Shown here one piece after another: positions 23,047-32,917 of a DNA stretch of 64,000 bases (position 1 is its first letter; every line of letters begins with the position of its first letter). The stretch is from the NCBI RefSeq assembly GCF_017298635.1, contig NZ_CP071182.1:124001-188000 (forward strand). Direction: 5' to 3'. The stretch is from Paenalicyclobacillus mengziensis (GTDB taxonomy: Bacteria > Bacillota > Bacilli > Alicyclobacillales > Alicyclobacillaceae). The position numbers were made by a program, and so were the translations under genes. Under the pieces are notes generated by a model, which did no database searches, was not told where the DNA came from, and saw nothing but the letters and a program-made list of their open reading frames with translations.

Positions 23047-24186
23047 TCACACGTGGAACAAACGGCCCTCAGACGCTTTCTGCAGTCGGTTCATCAGCGC
23101 AAGTCCGTGGCCTTTCGGCGGCACACCGACAATCAAGACGAAGTCGGCGTCCACGTCGTCTGCCCAGCGCAGGCGGCTGTACAGTTCACGGCTCAGCCCG
23201 GTCTCATAGGGCTCATCTGTGCCTGGACTCCACCGCTCCGTTACGCCTTCGATTACGGGGAAATCCGCGGGACAGATGATGGCCAACCGTGGGCCGCCTT
23301 GCCCTGAAGCCGTCACGTGGTCACCCTGGTCTGCCCCTCCGGCGTGGTCACCCTGGTCTGGCCCTCCGGTGAGGTCACCCTGCTTTGTCGCCGTCGAGAA
23401 TTCCTGGACGGCCTCTACGACCTTTTCTGTCTCTCCCCACCAGACACTCACCTTTGCGTCAGGTGCGTAGTGGCGGTATTTCATACCGGGCGATCGCGGT
23501 GTTTCACCCCCGCCCTCGAGATGTGGATCGAGGCGAAACGGCACGCCGGCCACTTCGGCGAGTTCTTCTGGCGTGATCCAGCCCGGTCGGTATACGATAC
23601 CCTCGTTGTCGGTAACGGCCGCAACGGTAGACTCAAGACCCACGATGCATGGGCCGCCGTCGACGAGGCCGTCGATGCGGTCAGCGAGATCGTGCGCGAC
23701 CGTATCCGCCGTCGTTGGGCTGGGGCGGCCCGAGGAATTGGCGCTCGGGGCAGCAATTGGGCACCCGGCGGCTGCGATGAGGCTGTGTGCGACGGGGTCA
23801 TCTGGCATGCGGACACCGACTGTATCCATCCCAGGGTGCACAGCCGTCGCAAGCTTCTCATGAGCCGGCAGGATGAGGGTCAACGGGCCAGGCCAGAACG
23901 CCTTCATCAAACGGCGTGCGGGTTCGGGGATGGTGGAGGGATTGGCGACGACGCCATCGAGATCGGATTCGTGGGCGATATGTACAATCAGAGGGTTGTC
24001 TGCTGGGCGTCCTTTGGCCGCAAAGATTTTCCGGACAGCGGTCTCGTCCCATGCGTTTGCGCCGAGACCGTACACTGTCTCCGTTGGAAACGCGATGACT
24101 TCACCCGCACGAAGTCGCCGTGCGGGCTCAGCGAGTATGCTTTCCAGTTCACTTCCAGTAACGCCGGCAACGTGCCAGACTTTCAT
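23047..24186 (-). CDS. Threonylcarbamoyl-AMP synthase, Sua5 type
   Basis: Makes threonylcarbamoyl-AMP from threonine, bicarbonate and ATP for the t6A37 modification of tRNAs that read ANN codons. The YrdC domain fills about residues 12-205 (FPTETVYGLGANA, KGRPADNPLIVH, PSANSSGRPSPT). A linker with SPGMKYRHYAP leads to the Sua5 domain. Inside that linker region, about residues 268-298, an eight-residue unit DQGDHAGG/PDQGDLTG is tandemly repeated, matching a roughly 24-bp DNA repeat near 23300-23385. The ATG has a GGGGAGG site. In Bacillus this gene is ywlC. Confidence 0.93.
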   Translation of the reverse strand: MKVWHVAGVTGSELESILAEPARRLRAGEVIAFPTETVYGLGANAWDETAVRKIFAAKGRPADNPLIVHIAHESDLDGVVANPSTIPEPARRLMKAFWPGPLTLILPAHEKLATAVHPGMDTVGVRMPDDPVAHSLIAAAGCPIAAPSANSSGRPSPTTADTVAHDLADRIDGLVDGGPCIVGLESTVAAVTDNEGIVYRPGWITPEELAEVAGVPFRLDPHLEGGGETPRSPGMKYRHYAPDAKVSVWWGETEKVVEAVQEFSTATKQGDLTGGPDQGDHAGGADQGDHVTASGQGGPRLAIICPADFPVIEGVTERWSPGTDEPYETGLSRELYSRLRWADDVDADFVLIVGVPPKGHGLALMNRLQKASEGRLFHV

Positions 24187-24209
24187 GCAGGTGCCTCCCC
24201 TAGTTGAGT

Positions 24210-24254
24210 GCTGATGATGATGATGCTGATGCTGATGATGATGATGATGATGCG
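24210..24254. repeat. ATG/CTG trinucleotide microsatellite
   Basis: About 15 trinucleotides of GATGAT with interspersed CTG occur between the spoIIR stop and the sua5 start. They encode nothing recognisable in either direction. Confidence 0.85.
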
Positions 24255-24321
24255 ATGAGTGAATCAGCCGGAGCCGCTGACCACCACCGCCGTCGGCATA
24301 ACTGATGCGACGAATGATATC

Positions 24322-25188
24322 TTAAAACCAGGTCTTGACTGCCTTCCACGCCTCTTCGCCATAATCCAGGATTGCGAGGCGGACTTGAACCTTCTCGGGT
24401 TTTCCTGTCGGACCGGTGATTGAGATGGTTTCGAGCGGAGGCAGATCCGGAAAACCAGCTGTATTTGGAACCGCGTCGCCGGACGCAATGTCGATAAAGC
24501 ACAGCGGTGGGAAGAGTACGCACCACCAATTTGCACCTTGGCCTTTACCGAGTGTGATGACGAGTGCCTTGTACTTACCCGCCGGATACACCAGGTTGCC
24601 GTAGAGCTTTGTGGGAAAAAGCGCCTCACCGACCATCGCTTTGACGGGATAACTGAATCCCTTCGCACGCGTCACGTGAAGGGCAATCTCCCTCAGTTTC
24701 GGTAATGCAGCAGTCACACGTTGCTGTGCTTGCTGCTCTGTTGTAGCTCCGGAGACAAGTTTGGCGACTTCGACGACGATCGCGTTGCGGACGTCTCGTT
24801 TAACGGTCTGATCGGCCGTCGAATCGCTGTTCGCAATGATTCGCAGCCGCAAGGCATCCTTCGGAATGGGGGCATCATGCGGAGTCGCGACATCGTAGGC
24901 GTCGGTTGTGAATCCGAGTGTATTTTGCGACTGCCCTGATGGACTCGATGCACCAGTTGGACTCGATGCACCAGTTGGACTCGATGCACCAGTTGGACTC
25001 GATGCACCAGTTGGACCAGCGCCAGAGGGACCAGCGCCAGATGCGGCTGTTTGCCCACTCACCGCTCCCGTCGTGTTGCCGCCCTGTGTTGTCACTCCTG
25101 AAGTAGCCGTCCCCATCAAGCCTCGCACAATTGCCGTGACAGACGCAACCGCTATGACGAATACCGCCAACCGCTTCAGAGTCCCCAT
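24322..25188 (-). CDS. spoIIR: Stage II sporulation protein R
   Basis: Secreted forespore signal that activates the SpoIIGA protease and so pro-sigma-E in the mother cell. An N-terminal hydrophobic segment (residues 5-22) is an export signal. The family domain begins at ALRLRIIANSDSTADQTVKRDVRNAI and has GYPVKAMVGE-like and LYPAGKYKALVITLGKGQGANWW-like parts with two cysteines (WCVLFPPLCF). Between signal and domain, about residues 50-75, lie four SSPTGA hexapeptides from an 18-bp repeat (24940-25015). The ATG at 25186-25188 has AGGAGGGG upstream. Its forespore-specific promoter was not located. Confidence 0.92.
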   Translation of the reverse strand: MGTLKRLAVFVIAVASVTAIVRGLMGTATSGVTTQGGNTTGAVSGQTAASGAGPSGAGPTGASSPTGASSPTGASSPTGASSPSGQSQNTLGFTTDAYDVATPHDAPIPKDALRLRIIANSDSTADQTVKRDVRNAIVVEVAKLVSGATTEQQAQQRVTAALPKLREIALHVTRAKGFSYPVKAMVGEALFPTKLYGNLVYPAGKYKALVITLGKGQGANWWCVLFPPLCFIDIASGDAVPNTAGFPDLPPLETISITGPTGKPEKVQVRLAILDYGEEAWKAVKTWF

Positions 25189-25297
25189 TTCGTAACCCCT
25201 CCTACCATTTCTAGTAGAAGTGTGGCCACTGGTAGGGGGGATTAAACCTCTGCCCCGAAATTCTAGCAGATGAGCGGGTAGAGATGGTAGAGCGATT

Positions 25298-25332
25298 AGC
25301 GGGATAGCGGGATAGCGGGATAGCGGGATTAG
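25298..25332. repeat. 8-bp tandem repeat upstream of spoIIR
   Basis: GCGGGATA repeats about four times, 110 nt upstream of spoIIR. Confidence 0.8.
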
Positions 25333-25439
25333 ACCGGCCGCAGCATTCGAATGCCTCGACTGCCTCAGGCCATCATCACGGCTAAAGGGCCGCAGCGTTC
25401 GAATGCCCAGGTTTTGGTCCGGATTCGAGGGGTATACCG

Positions 25440-26868
25440 CCCATCGCAAGGTACAAAAGTATCGCTACATCGCCCCAGACGGGGGTATGACGGCGATTGT
25501 AAGATACAGGAGTATATCTGGGCGATCACGACGGGGGGTACCGGATCGGCCCCGGCGTACAGGATGATACTTACGATACCCCCTGGGGTTGACGAATAGG
25601 GATACGGAAGGTAGCGCTATTTGGACCACATACCCAGGGGGGTTCCGCTGTAAGGAAACAGTTGATACCTAGTGCCGCCATGATACCCCACGGGGTTTAT
25701 GCTGCTAAGGTGCACATTGATACCTACGCCCGGGCACCCACCTCGCAGACACCTCGCACACCCCTGGGTTCGCCTGCTAAGGCACAAGTTGATACCTACA
25801 TCCGCTGACATACCGCCCCAGGCTCAACAAAGGGGGTACCAGCTTATCCGTAAGATACAAGAGTATCCTTAGCCGGCGATACGAGGGGGTACCGACTGGA
25901 CACTAGGATACAAAAATATATCTAGGGGCTGTGGACGGGGGGTACCGGATCGGCCCTAGGGTACAGAATGATACTTACGATACCCCCTGGGGTTGACGAA
26001 TAGGGATACTGAAGGTAGCGCTATTTGCACCGCATACCCTAGGGGGTTCCGCTGTAAGGAAACAGTTGATACCTAGTGCCGCCATGATACCCCACGGGGT
26101 TTATGCTGCTAAGGTGCACATTGATACCTACCCCGGGCACCCACCTCGCAGACACCTCGCACACCCCAGGGCTCGCCTGCTAAGGCACAAGTTGATACCT
26201 ACATCCGCTGACATACCGCCCCAGGCTCAACAAAGGGGGGTACCAGCTTATCCGTAAGATACAAGAGTATCCTTAGCCGGCGATACGAGGGGGTACCGAC
26301 TGGACACTAGGATACAAAAATATATCTAGGGGCTGTGGACGGGGGGTACCGGATCGGCCCTAGGGTACAGAATGATACTTACGATACCCCCTGGGGTTGA
26401 CGAATAGGGATACTGAAGGTAGCGCTATTTGCACCGCATACCCTAGGGGGTTCCGCTGTAAGGAAACAGTTGATACCTAGCACCAGCATGATACCCCACA
26501 GGGTTTATGCTGCTAAGGTGCAAATTGATACCTACGCCCGCTGACATACCACCTCAGGCTCATCAAAGGGGGTACCGGCCTAGCCATAAGATGCAAGAGT
26601 ATCCTTAGCCGGCGATACGAGGGGGTACCGACTGGACACTAGGATACAAAAGTATTGCTGCAGGGTGAAGGCCTGGGGTACCGGATCGGCCCTAGGGTAC
26701 AGAATGATACGTACGATACCCCCTGGGGTTGACGAATAGGGATACGGAAGGTAGCGCTATTTGGACCACATACCCAGGGGGGTTCCGCTGTAAGGAAACA
26801 GTTGATACCTAGCGCCAGCATGATACCCCACGGGGTTTATGCTGCTAAGGTGCACATTGATACCTACG
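25440..26868. repeat. GATAC array A: higher-order tandem repeat of spaced quasi-palindromes
   Basis: About 26 copies of a 21-23 bp quasi-palindrome (consensus TAAGGTACA-N3-TGATACCTA) fill this gene-free gap between prmC and spoIIR. Start positions such as 25447, 25500, 25553, 25597, 25651, 25706, 25778, 25851, 25904 and 25957 give steps of 53, 53, 44, 54, 55, 72, 73, 53 and 53. Between sites lies a second small palindrome of the type ATACCCC/GGGGTT or GGGGGTACC. Seven sites form a 404-bp unit, marked by TACCGGATCGG at 25539, 25943, 26347 and 26679. The 26347-26679 unit is 332 bp because it lacks exactly one 72-bp subunit. No gene is credible here. Confidence 0.92.
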
Positions 26869-26998
26869 CCCGGGCACACCCCACGCACCCCACGCACCCC
26901 ACGCACCCCAGGCACCCCAGGCACCCCAGGCACACCTCGCACACCCCTCGCACACCCCTCGCACACCCCTCGCACACCCCTCGCACACACCCCAGGGT
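26869..26998. repeat. G/C-rich minisatellite inside array A
   Basis: After the last array A site, units of about 10-11 bp (CACCCCACG, CACCCCAGG, CACACCCCTCG) repeat about a dozen times up to the prmC stop. In the other array A copies the same place holds only two or three units, so this is a local expansion within one repeat copy. Confidence 0.85.
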
Positions 26999-27016
26999 TC
27001 GGCAACCCACCGCGCA

Positions 27017-28300
27017 TCATGATCGAACACCCCGAACCACTCGTTCGATGCCCTGTAAGTCTCGCAGCACATCAAAGGTCCAACCCACAAAATCCGCATT
27101 GGTCGCCGCGAAGAGGGCCTTTACGTCCTGAGCTTGGCCAAATCCGACCTCGAGAAACAACGCCGCCGGCCCCGGGGCGAACACCCCTTGTCCAAGGGCC
27201 GCTAAGCTGCGGTAAAAGTCAAGGCCATCGGACCCGCCGTCGAGTGCCAGGCGAGGTTCATGATCTCTCACATCGGCATCGAGGGCTTGTATGTCCTCGG
27301 ATGGAATGTACGGAGGGTTGCTGACTAAGATGTGCAGCCCATTTGGGACATGGATCGCAGGCGGCACGGCCTCATCTGGTGCGACCCCTCGCTGAGACGG
27401 CACGGCCTCATCTGGCGCACCGGTCGCAGATGTGAGGGAGGCTAACCACTCGATGCCGTCGTCCTGCACAAAAGTCACGCTTTCCGCCGCGCCGAGAGCT
27501 GTTGCATTCGCTCCCGCGATGCGAAGCGCCTTCGCCGACAGGTCCACTGCCCACACGCTGGCCGACGGGCATTCCAGGGCGATGGTGACCGCCAAAGCGC
27601 CACTTCCCGTTCCAATGTCAGCAACACGGACGATGGGCGTCGGCTGAATGGCCCCGGCGATCCGCTGCAGATGAGCAAAGTCCGCGAGATCCGTTCCAGC
27701 ATGCCCCGTTCCAGCATGCCCCGATCCGCCATGGCTCCATCCGGCATGGCCCGACCGGATGTATGTGATGGCTGCCTCGGCCAACAGTTCCGTTTCGGGC
27801 CTGGGGATGAGGCAGCCCGGCTCCACATGGAACGAGCGGCCGAAGAACGCGGCCTCGCCGGTAATGTACTGTAGCGGCTCCCCGTTGACGCGGCGCTGAA
27901 TGGCTTCCCAGAACCGCTCCCACACCTCGTCCGAAATCCCGTCGGGCAGAGACACCAAAAGGGTCGTCCGGTTCCATCCGGCGACCCATCCTAGCAGCCA
28001 CTCAGCTTCGTTGCGAGCCAATTGGTCGTCCATATGCGTGTATGGCCCGCCGCCAATCACCCGCGCGCCCCACCTCAACGCCTCCGCTACGGTGGCTGGA
28101 CGCTCTATGTCCCCCGCACCGGTGGCTGGACGCTCTATGTCTCCCGCACGGGTGGTCGCAGGCGGTTGCGGTTGCAAAGCCGGCCGTTGCGACTGCGTCG
28201 CCGTCGCACCCGTCGCACCCGTCGCACCCGGCGTACCTGCCGCACCCGGCGTACCCGGCGTACCCGGCGTACCATCACGCGGCGTCTTCCCCGTCGCCAT
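27017..28300 (-). CDS. prmC: Release factor glutamine methyltransferase
   Basis: Methylates the GGQ glutamine of RF1 and RF2 using S-adenosylmethionine. The SAM motif is ADIGTGSGALAV and the catalytic motif is VSNPPYIPSED. At 427 residues it is over 130 longer than usual. The excess is a collagen-like N-terminus (GTPGTPGTPGAAGTPG), a duplicated GDIERPAT block, a Gly/His-rich stretch (SGHAGTGHAGTD) and a duplicated APDEAVP block, all in-frame tandem repeats. Its ATG overlaps the prfA stop by one base (TAATG), as expected for a coupled substrate-modifier pair. Confidence 0.93.
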   Translation of the reverse strand: MATGKTPRDGTPGTPGTPGAAGTPGATGATGATATQSQRPALQPQPPATTRAGDIERPATGAGDIERPATVAEALRWGARVIGGGPYTHMDDQLARNEAEWLLGWVAGWNRTTLLVSLPDGISDEVWERFWEAIQRRVNGEPLQYITGEAAFFGRSFHVEPGCLIPRPETELLAEAAITYIRSGHAGWSHGGSGHAGTGHAGTDLADFAHLQRIAGAIQPTPIVRVADIGTGSGALAVTIALECPSASVWAVDLSAKALRIAGANATALGAAESVTFVQDDGIEWLASLTSATGAPDEAVPSQRGVAPDEAVPPAIHVPNGLHILVSNPPYIPSEDIQALDADVRDHEPRLALDGGSDGLDFYRSLAALGQGVFAPGPAALFLEVGFGQAQDVKALFAATNADFVGWTFDVLRDLQGIERVVRGVRS

Positions 28301-29370
28301 TATGCCTCTGCGGCCGCCAGCAAATCGGATCGTTCGGCGACAATCAGGTTCTGGATGATCTCGCTCAAATCCCCGTCGAGGACCTCTTCGATGCGGTGTG
28401 TGGTGAAGCCGATGCGGTGATCCGTTACGCGACTCTGCGGGAAGTTGTAAGTGCGGATGCGCTCGCTTCTGTCGCCCGTACCGACCTGGCTCTTGCGGTT
28501 GGCGTCGAGTTCCTGCTTCTGCTCCATTTCATACTTCTCGTACAGGCGTGCGCGCAAAACCTTCATGGCCTTATCGCGGTTCTTGAGCTGCGACTTTTCG
28601 TCCTGACAGGAGACCACGATGCCGGTCGGCATGTGCGTGATGCGAACGGCCGACTGTGTCGTGTTGACGCTTTGTCCGCCGGGGCCGGTCGAACAGAAGG
28701 TATCAATGCGGATGTCCTTTTCGAGGATCTCCACTTCGATATCTTCCACTTCCGGCAACACGGCAACCGTGACGGTGGACGTGTGGATCCGCCCGCCAGA
28801 CTCCGTCACCGGCACGCGCTGAACGCGATGGGTTCCGCTCTCAAACTTCAACTTGCTGTATGCGCCGCGCCCCTGAATGGACATGGTGACCTGCCGAAAG
28901 CCGTCAATGTCGGTGTAGTTGGCATCGATGATCTCGGTTTTCCAGCCGTTTCGCTCCGCGAACCTCGTGTACATGCGAAGCAGCCTGGCTGCGAACAATG
29001 CCGCCTCTTCACCGCCAGCGGCTGCCCGAATCTCAAGAAACACGTTCTTGTCGTCATTCGGGTCTTTCGGAAGCAGGAGGATCTGCAGTTGATTCTCCAG
29101 GTCCCCAATGTTTGCAGACAACTCCTCGATTTCCCCTTTGACGAAATCACGCATCTCGTCATCGAGCTTCTCCTGCAGCATTTCCTTCGCTTCCGCCAGC
29201 CGCTCTTGGGCCTCTTTATAAGCCTTGTAGGCTTCTACTGTCTCGGTCAGATCGGACTGTTCCTTGGAGAACTTTTTCAGTTTTTCAGGATCGCTGACGA
29301 TTTCCGGGTCGCACAGCCAGTTGCTGAGCTGGGTGTAGCGGTCCAGAATGGACTCCAAACGATCGAACAT
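28300..29370 (-). CDS. prfA: Peptide chain release factor 1
   Basis: Recognises UAA and UAG stop codons and releases the peptide. The 356 residues equal Bacillus RF1. The anticodon-like tripeptide region reads VPVTESGG (PVT 187-189) and the catalytic GGQ is at 231-233 in [10 protein letters not shown]. The ATG at 29368-29370 has a TGAGGTG site 6 nt upstream; a GTG three codons earlier overlaps that site and is less likely. It is followed by prmC. Confidence 0.97.
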   Translation of the reverse strand: MFDRLESILDRYTQLSNWLCDPEIVSDPEKLKKFSKEQSDLTETVEAYKAYKEAQERLAEAKEMLQEKLDDEMRDFVKGEIEELSANIGDLENQLQILLLPKDPNDDKNVFLEIRAAAGGEEAALFAARLLRMYTRFAERNGWKTEIIDANYTDIDGFRQVTMSIQGRGAYSKLKFESGTHRVQRVPVTESGGRIHTSTVTVAVLPEVEDIEVEILEKDIRIDTFCSTGPGGQSVNTTQSAVRITHMPTGIVVSCQDEKSQLKNRDKAMKVLRARLYEKYEMEQKQELDANRKSQVGTGDRSERIRTYNFPQSRVTDHRIGFTTHRIEEVLDGDLSEIIQNLIVAERSDLLAAAEA

Positions 29371-29626
29371 GGCCGACACCTCATTTATTTAAACTCAATC
29401 TCCGATGACGTATTCCAAAATCGGTCTGAGTTCGAACTCCGAGCATGAACTCCGAGTTCGAACTCTCCGAACGTCTATTTCGACTCCATCACCTGTCGCG
29501 ATGGACCGCGCACAATTTTTAAAAAGCCAAGCTGGTCCTTCGAAACCCATGGGCGACAGCTGCCTCGACAGCAATCCCGGATGCGTGCGAAAGTCCGACT
29601 TGGCTTTGGAGTCTTCTGCAAATCAA

Positions 29627-29651
29627 GGCCAGGCAAAGTTGCCTGGCCTCG
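29627..29651 (-). terminator. Hairpin downstream of rpmE
   Basis: A strong stem with arms GGCCAGGCAA and TTGCCTGGCC lies just after the rpmE stop on the minus strand, followed by TTGATTT. The U tract is poor, so this is a moderate candidate. The rest of the rpmE-prfA gap (29371-29664) shows no gene. Confidence 0.5.
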
Positions 29652-29664
29652 GCTTTCTCACCTG

Positions 29665-29880
29665 TTATTGCTGAGTCTGTGGCGTAAGTCCGTACTTCTT
29701 GTTGAACTTGTCTACGCGTCCGCCAGCGTCGATAAACTTCTGTCGACCCGTGAAAAACGGATGGCAGTTGGAGCAGACTTCAACTCGAAGATTCTCCTTT
29801 GTGGAGCCGGTCTCATATGTCGCACCACAGGCACAGGTGACTGTTGTCGCATGGTACCCCGGATGGATTCCGGTCTTCAT
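29665..29880 (-). CDS. rpmE: 50S ribosomal protein L31, zinc-binding form
   Basis: Large-subunit ribosomal protein, 71 residues. Zinc-site cysteines are seen in [12 protein letters not shown] and EVCSNCHPF, so this is the metal-binding C+ paralogue. The C-terminal [22 protein letters not shown] is nearly identical to Bacillus. The ATG at 29878-29880 has an ACGAGGTG site. Confidence 0.97.
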   Translation of the reverse strand: MKTGIHPGYHATTVTCACGATYETGSTKENLRVEVCSNCHPFFTGRQKFIDAGGRVDKFNKKYGLTPQTQQ

Positions 29881-30341
29881 GAAAATCACCTCGTTTCAAT
29901 GCGTAACATAAGACACTGCGCACAATTATAGCATCATAGCCACGAGATGTCATCTCTCGGAATCAATGTTGGATGAAATTTGTATGTGAATGCAAATGCG
30001 CCCTCGTGGACCACTTTTTTCTGAATGTAATGCTGCAAACTGTGATGCTACAAAACAAAGTGCGCAGTTCAGGCATCGGTACGCCATCGGCACGATTTCA
30101 ACGTGTTGTGCCGCTTTGTTGATGCGGCCACCTCATTCTTGACTATCTGTGACTCTGCTATCGCTTTCGTAAATCGGGTGCTTATTTTCTATTCGCGGTT
30201 TCAGGATAAAATGGTTGGTCTTTGACTGAATGTTGTCCTCTAGGAGTTACCCGGCAATGTTGTCCTCTAGGAGTTACCCGGCGCGGGACCGTAAAGAGTG
30301 GACTTTAGAAATGGTAGGGATACTGCGTCCCCTTTTAACCC
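29881..30341. other. rho-rpmE gap with a 27-bp direct repeat
   Basis: This 461-nt gap has no supported gene. A 27-bp segment (AATGTTGTCCTCTAGGAG followed by TTACCCGGC) is directly repeated at about 30232-30285. Bacillus subtilis has tdk nearby; no thymidine kinase fragment is visible here. Confidence 0.6.
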
Positions 30342-31598
30342 TTAAGCCTTTTTCTCTTTATGCTGCAGTTCGAGTCCAGCGAGGAATTCTTCGTTTGTCT
30401 TGTAATGCTTGAACTTGCGGATGAACAACTCGGTAAAGTCCTGGTTGTCTCCCATAGATTTGCGAATCGCCCACACCTTTTCGAGCACACTCTTTGGAAG
30501 AAGCATTTCTTCGCGACGGGTACCGGATCGGCGAATGTCGAGCGACGGGAAAACACGCTTTTCAGCAAGTTTCCTGTCGAGATGAAGTTCGAGGTTACCG
30601 GTTCCCTTAAATTCTTCGTAAATGACATCGTCCATACGCGATCCGGTGTCGATGAGCGCCGTCGCCAAAATGGTTAAGCTGCCGCCTTCTTCAACCTTGC
30701 GGGCTGCACCGAAGAAGCGTTTGGGGCGATGGAAAGCAGCGGGATCGATACCACCGGAAAGTGTTCGTCCACTTGGCGGCACAACCAGGTTGTACGCACG
30801 AGCCAAGCGCGTGATGCTGTCGAGCAAAATCACGACATCCCGTTTATGTTCCACCAAACGCAGCGCTCTCTCAAGGACGAGTTCGGCAACCTTGATGTGA
30901 TTCTCGGGAACTTCGTCGAAGGTCGAGGCAATGACTTCACCTTTGACACTTCTCTGCATATCCGTGACTTCTTCCGGGCGCTCATCAATCAGGAGAACAA
31001 TGAGCGTGGCCTCAGGATAATTGGTAGCGACACTGTGGGCAATTTCCTTCAGCAACATGGTTTTGCCTGCTTTTGGTGGCGCCACAATCAGTCCGCGCTG
31101 TCCAAATCCAATCGGGGCAAACAGGTCAATGAGCCTTGTCGCCATCCGGTCTGGAGTTGTCTCTGTTACCATGTGAACTTCAGGAAACAAAGGTGTGAGC
31201 GCGGGGAAATGCAGACGTTCCATTGCCTCTTGCGGACTAACGCCGTTTACGGCTTCTACGTGCAGGAGTCCAAAGTATCGTTCGTTGTCCTTTGGGGGTC
31301 GAACCTTTCCAGAGACTACGTCACCAGTGCGGAGGTCAAAGCGTCGAATTTGTGAAGCAGCAACATAGATGTCTTCTGCGCTGGGGAGATATCCGACTGG
31401 TCTGAGGAATCCGAATCCGTCCTGCATGATTTCGAGGACACCCTCGGCGAACATCAACCCGTCTTTCTCCGCCTGGGCCCTCAAGATGGCAAATATGAGT
31501 TCGCGTTTCTTCATGTTCCCGTAGTAGGGAATCTGGTATTCCTTTGCAAATTGATACAGCTCGGTCAGTTTCTTTGATTCTAGTTCTTTAATGTCCAA
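30342..31598 (-). CDS. rho: Transcription termination factor Rho
   Basis: Hexameric RNA-dependent ATPase that ends transcription. The N-terminal Rho-N helices (LTELYQFAKEYQIPYYGNM) lead to the RNA-binding fold with GFGFLRP, then Walker A PPKAGKT (174-180), Walker B VILLDSITRLARAYN and the R-loop GTGNLELHLDR. The TTG at 31596-31598 has a GGGGGA site 6 nt upstream and gives 418 residues, close to Bacillus. It lies directly downstream of glpX. Confidence 0.97.
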   Translation of the reverse strand: MDIKELESKKLTELYQFAKEYQIPYYGNMKKRELIFAILRAQAEKDGLMFAEGVLEIMQDGFGFLRPVGYLPSAEDIYVAASQIRRFDLRTGDVVSGKVRPPKDNERYFGLLHVEAVNGVSPQEAMERLHFPALTPLFPEVHMVTETTPDRMATRLIDLFAPIGFGQRGLIVAPPKAGKTMLLKEIAHSVATNYPEATLIVLLIDERPEEVTDMQRSVKGEVIASTFDEVPENHIKVAELVLERALRLVEHKRDVVILLDSITRLARAYNLVVPPSGRTLSGGIDPAAFHRPKRFFGAARKVEEGGSLTILATALIDTGSRMDDVIYEEFKGTGNLELHLDRKLAEKRVFPSLDIRRSGTRREEMLLPKSVLEKVWAIRKSMGDNQDFTELFIRKFKHYKTNEEFLAGLELQHKEKKA

Positions 31599-31906
31599 TA
31601 AGCGTCCCCCACATTCTAACCGCACCCTCGAGCGTAGCAGTAAATCGCTTGCATTATATCATGTTTACCCACGCAATCCTATTCTATGCGGTAGCAGAAC
31701 TAAAGGACTCACGAATTTTCTAACCTTTATTCGCTTTCAATAGATCTGCAAGAGAAAGACAGGTGCGTGGTCACCGCTTACCCGCTGGCCGCAAAACCCC
31801 ATGGCTACTACCTACGGTCCGGGCCCTCTGGTTGCTGCGCAGACCGCTCCGCCTTGCGGCCTCACCGGCGCGCGTCTGGCCTGCGGTGGCCACCGCTGAC
31901 CAGGCG
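31599..31906. other. glpX-rho gap, no gene seen
   Basis: This 308-nt gap is AT-rich near rho and GC-rich near glpX. I see no gene, terminator or repeat of note. Confidence 0.5.
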
Positions 31907-32917
31907 TTACTTGGTCAGCAGGTGTGCCGCAGCGCTAGCCTGTGGTGTTTCCGGGGCGCCAGGTTTGCGCGTTAGATCATGCAGGGCCTCGATAAACCTC
32001 ACCGTTCCTGTCTTGGCACGCATGACAAGCGAGTGTGTGCGTGCCCGCGACTTGCCGATCATGCGCACACCCCTCAACAGCTCCCCGTCCGTCACGCCCG
32101 TGGCGGCGAAGATGGCGTCGTCGCCTTGAACGAGATCGTCCATGTAAAGAACACGCGTGACGTCGTCAATACCCATCTCACGGCAGCGAGCGAGCTGTGC
32201 CTCGTCTTCTGGCAGGAGTCTTCCTTGCATCTCGCCGCCGAGGCACTTGAGTGCGGCTGCGGAGAGAACGCCCTCAGGGGCACCGCCACTGCCGAAGAGG
32301 ATGTCGACGCCGGTGTCCTCAAACGCGGTGTTGAGTGCGGCTGCGACGTCGCCGTCCGAGATGAGGCGAATCCGCGCACCGGCTGCCCGGACCTGTTCAA
32401 TGATATGTTCATGCCGGGGTCTGTCCAAAATGACGGCGACCACGTCGGAGATGTCTTTTTCGGTCGCTTTCGCCACGGCACGCAGGTTCTCCTCGACGGT
32501 GGCGTCCAAGTGGACCTTGCCTTTGGCGCGAGGTCCCACCGCTATTTTGTCCATATACATATCCGGTGCATGAAGCAAGGTGCCTCGAGGCGCGACAGCA
32601 ACCACAGACATCGCGTTCCATGTGCCTTTGGCGAGGATGTTGGTGCCTTCGAGCGGATCGACGGCTACGTCAACTTTCGGGTCCGATCCGGTCCCGAGCT
32701 TCTCCCCGATGTACAGCATCGGGGCCTCGTCCATTTCGCCTTCGCCGATGACCACCACGCCATCCATATTGACCGTGTCGAACATCTGTCTCATTGCTGT
32801 TGTCGCTGCGTCGTCGGCTTCCATTTTTCGGCCGCGCCCCATCCAGCGCGCGCAGTGTAATGCCGCCATCTCCGTCACGCGCGCGATCTCGAGTGCCAGT
32901 TCCCTGTCCACAGTCAT
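31907..32917 (-). CDS. glpX: Class II fructose-1,6-bisphosphatase
   Basis: Gluconeogenic enzyme that hydrolyses fructose 1,6-bisphosphate. The 336 residues carry the metal-binding motifs [14 protein letters not shown] and VDPLEGTN, and a [16 protein letters not shown] substrate loop. The ATG has AGAGGAAG upstream. A short Ala-rich tail follows the conserved domain. It precedes rho, as in Bacillus subtilis. Confidence 0.96.
   Translation of the reverse strand: MTVDRELALEIARVTEMAALHCARWMGRGRKMEADDAATTAMRQMFDTVNMDGVVVIGEGEMDEAPMLYIGEKLGTGSDPKVDVAVDPLEGTNILAKGTWNAMSVVAVAPRGTLLHAPDMYMDKIAVGPRAKGKVHLDATVEENLRAVAKATEKDISDVVAVILDRPRHEHIIEQVRAAGARIRLISDGDVAAALNTAFEDTGVDILFGSGGAPEGVLSAAALKCLGGEMQGRLLPEDEAQLARCREMGIDDVTRVLYMDDLVQGDDAIFAATGVTDGELLRGVRMIGKSRARTHSLVMRAKTGTVRFIEALHDLTRKPGAPETPQASAAAHLLTK

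Noticed and set aside
25440..26868. CRISPR array (regular palindromic repeats with 30-50 bp intervals)
   Set aside because: The repeats are degenerate and the intervals are not unique spacers; they recur in every unit. No cas gene is present and spacing varies between 44 and 73 bp.
29371..30341. Remnant of a thymidine kinase gene between prfA and rho
   Set aside because: Synteny with Bacillus suggests tdk, but no frame in these gaps shows kinase motifs.
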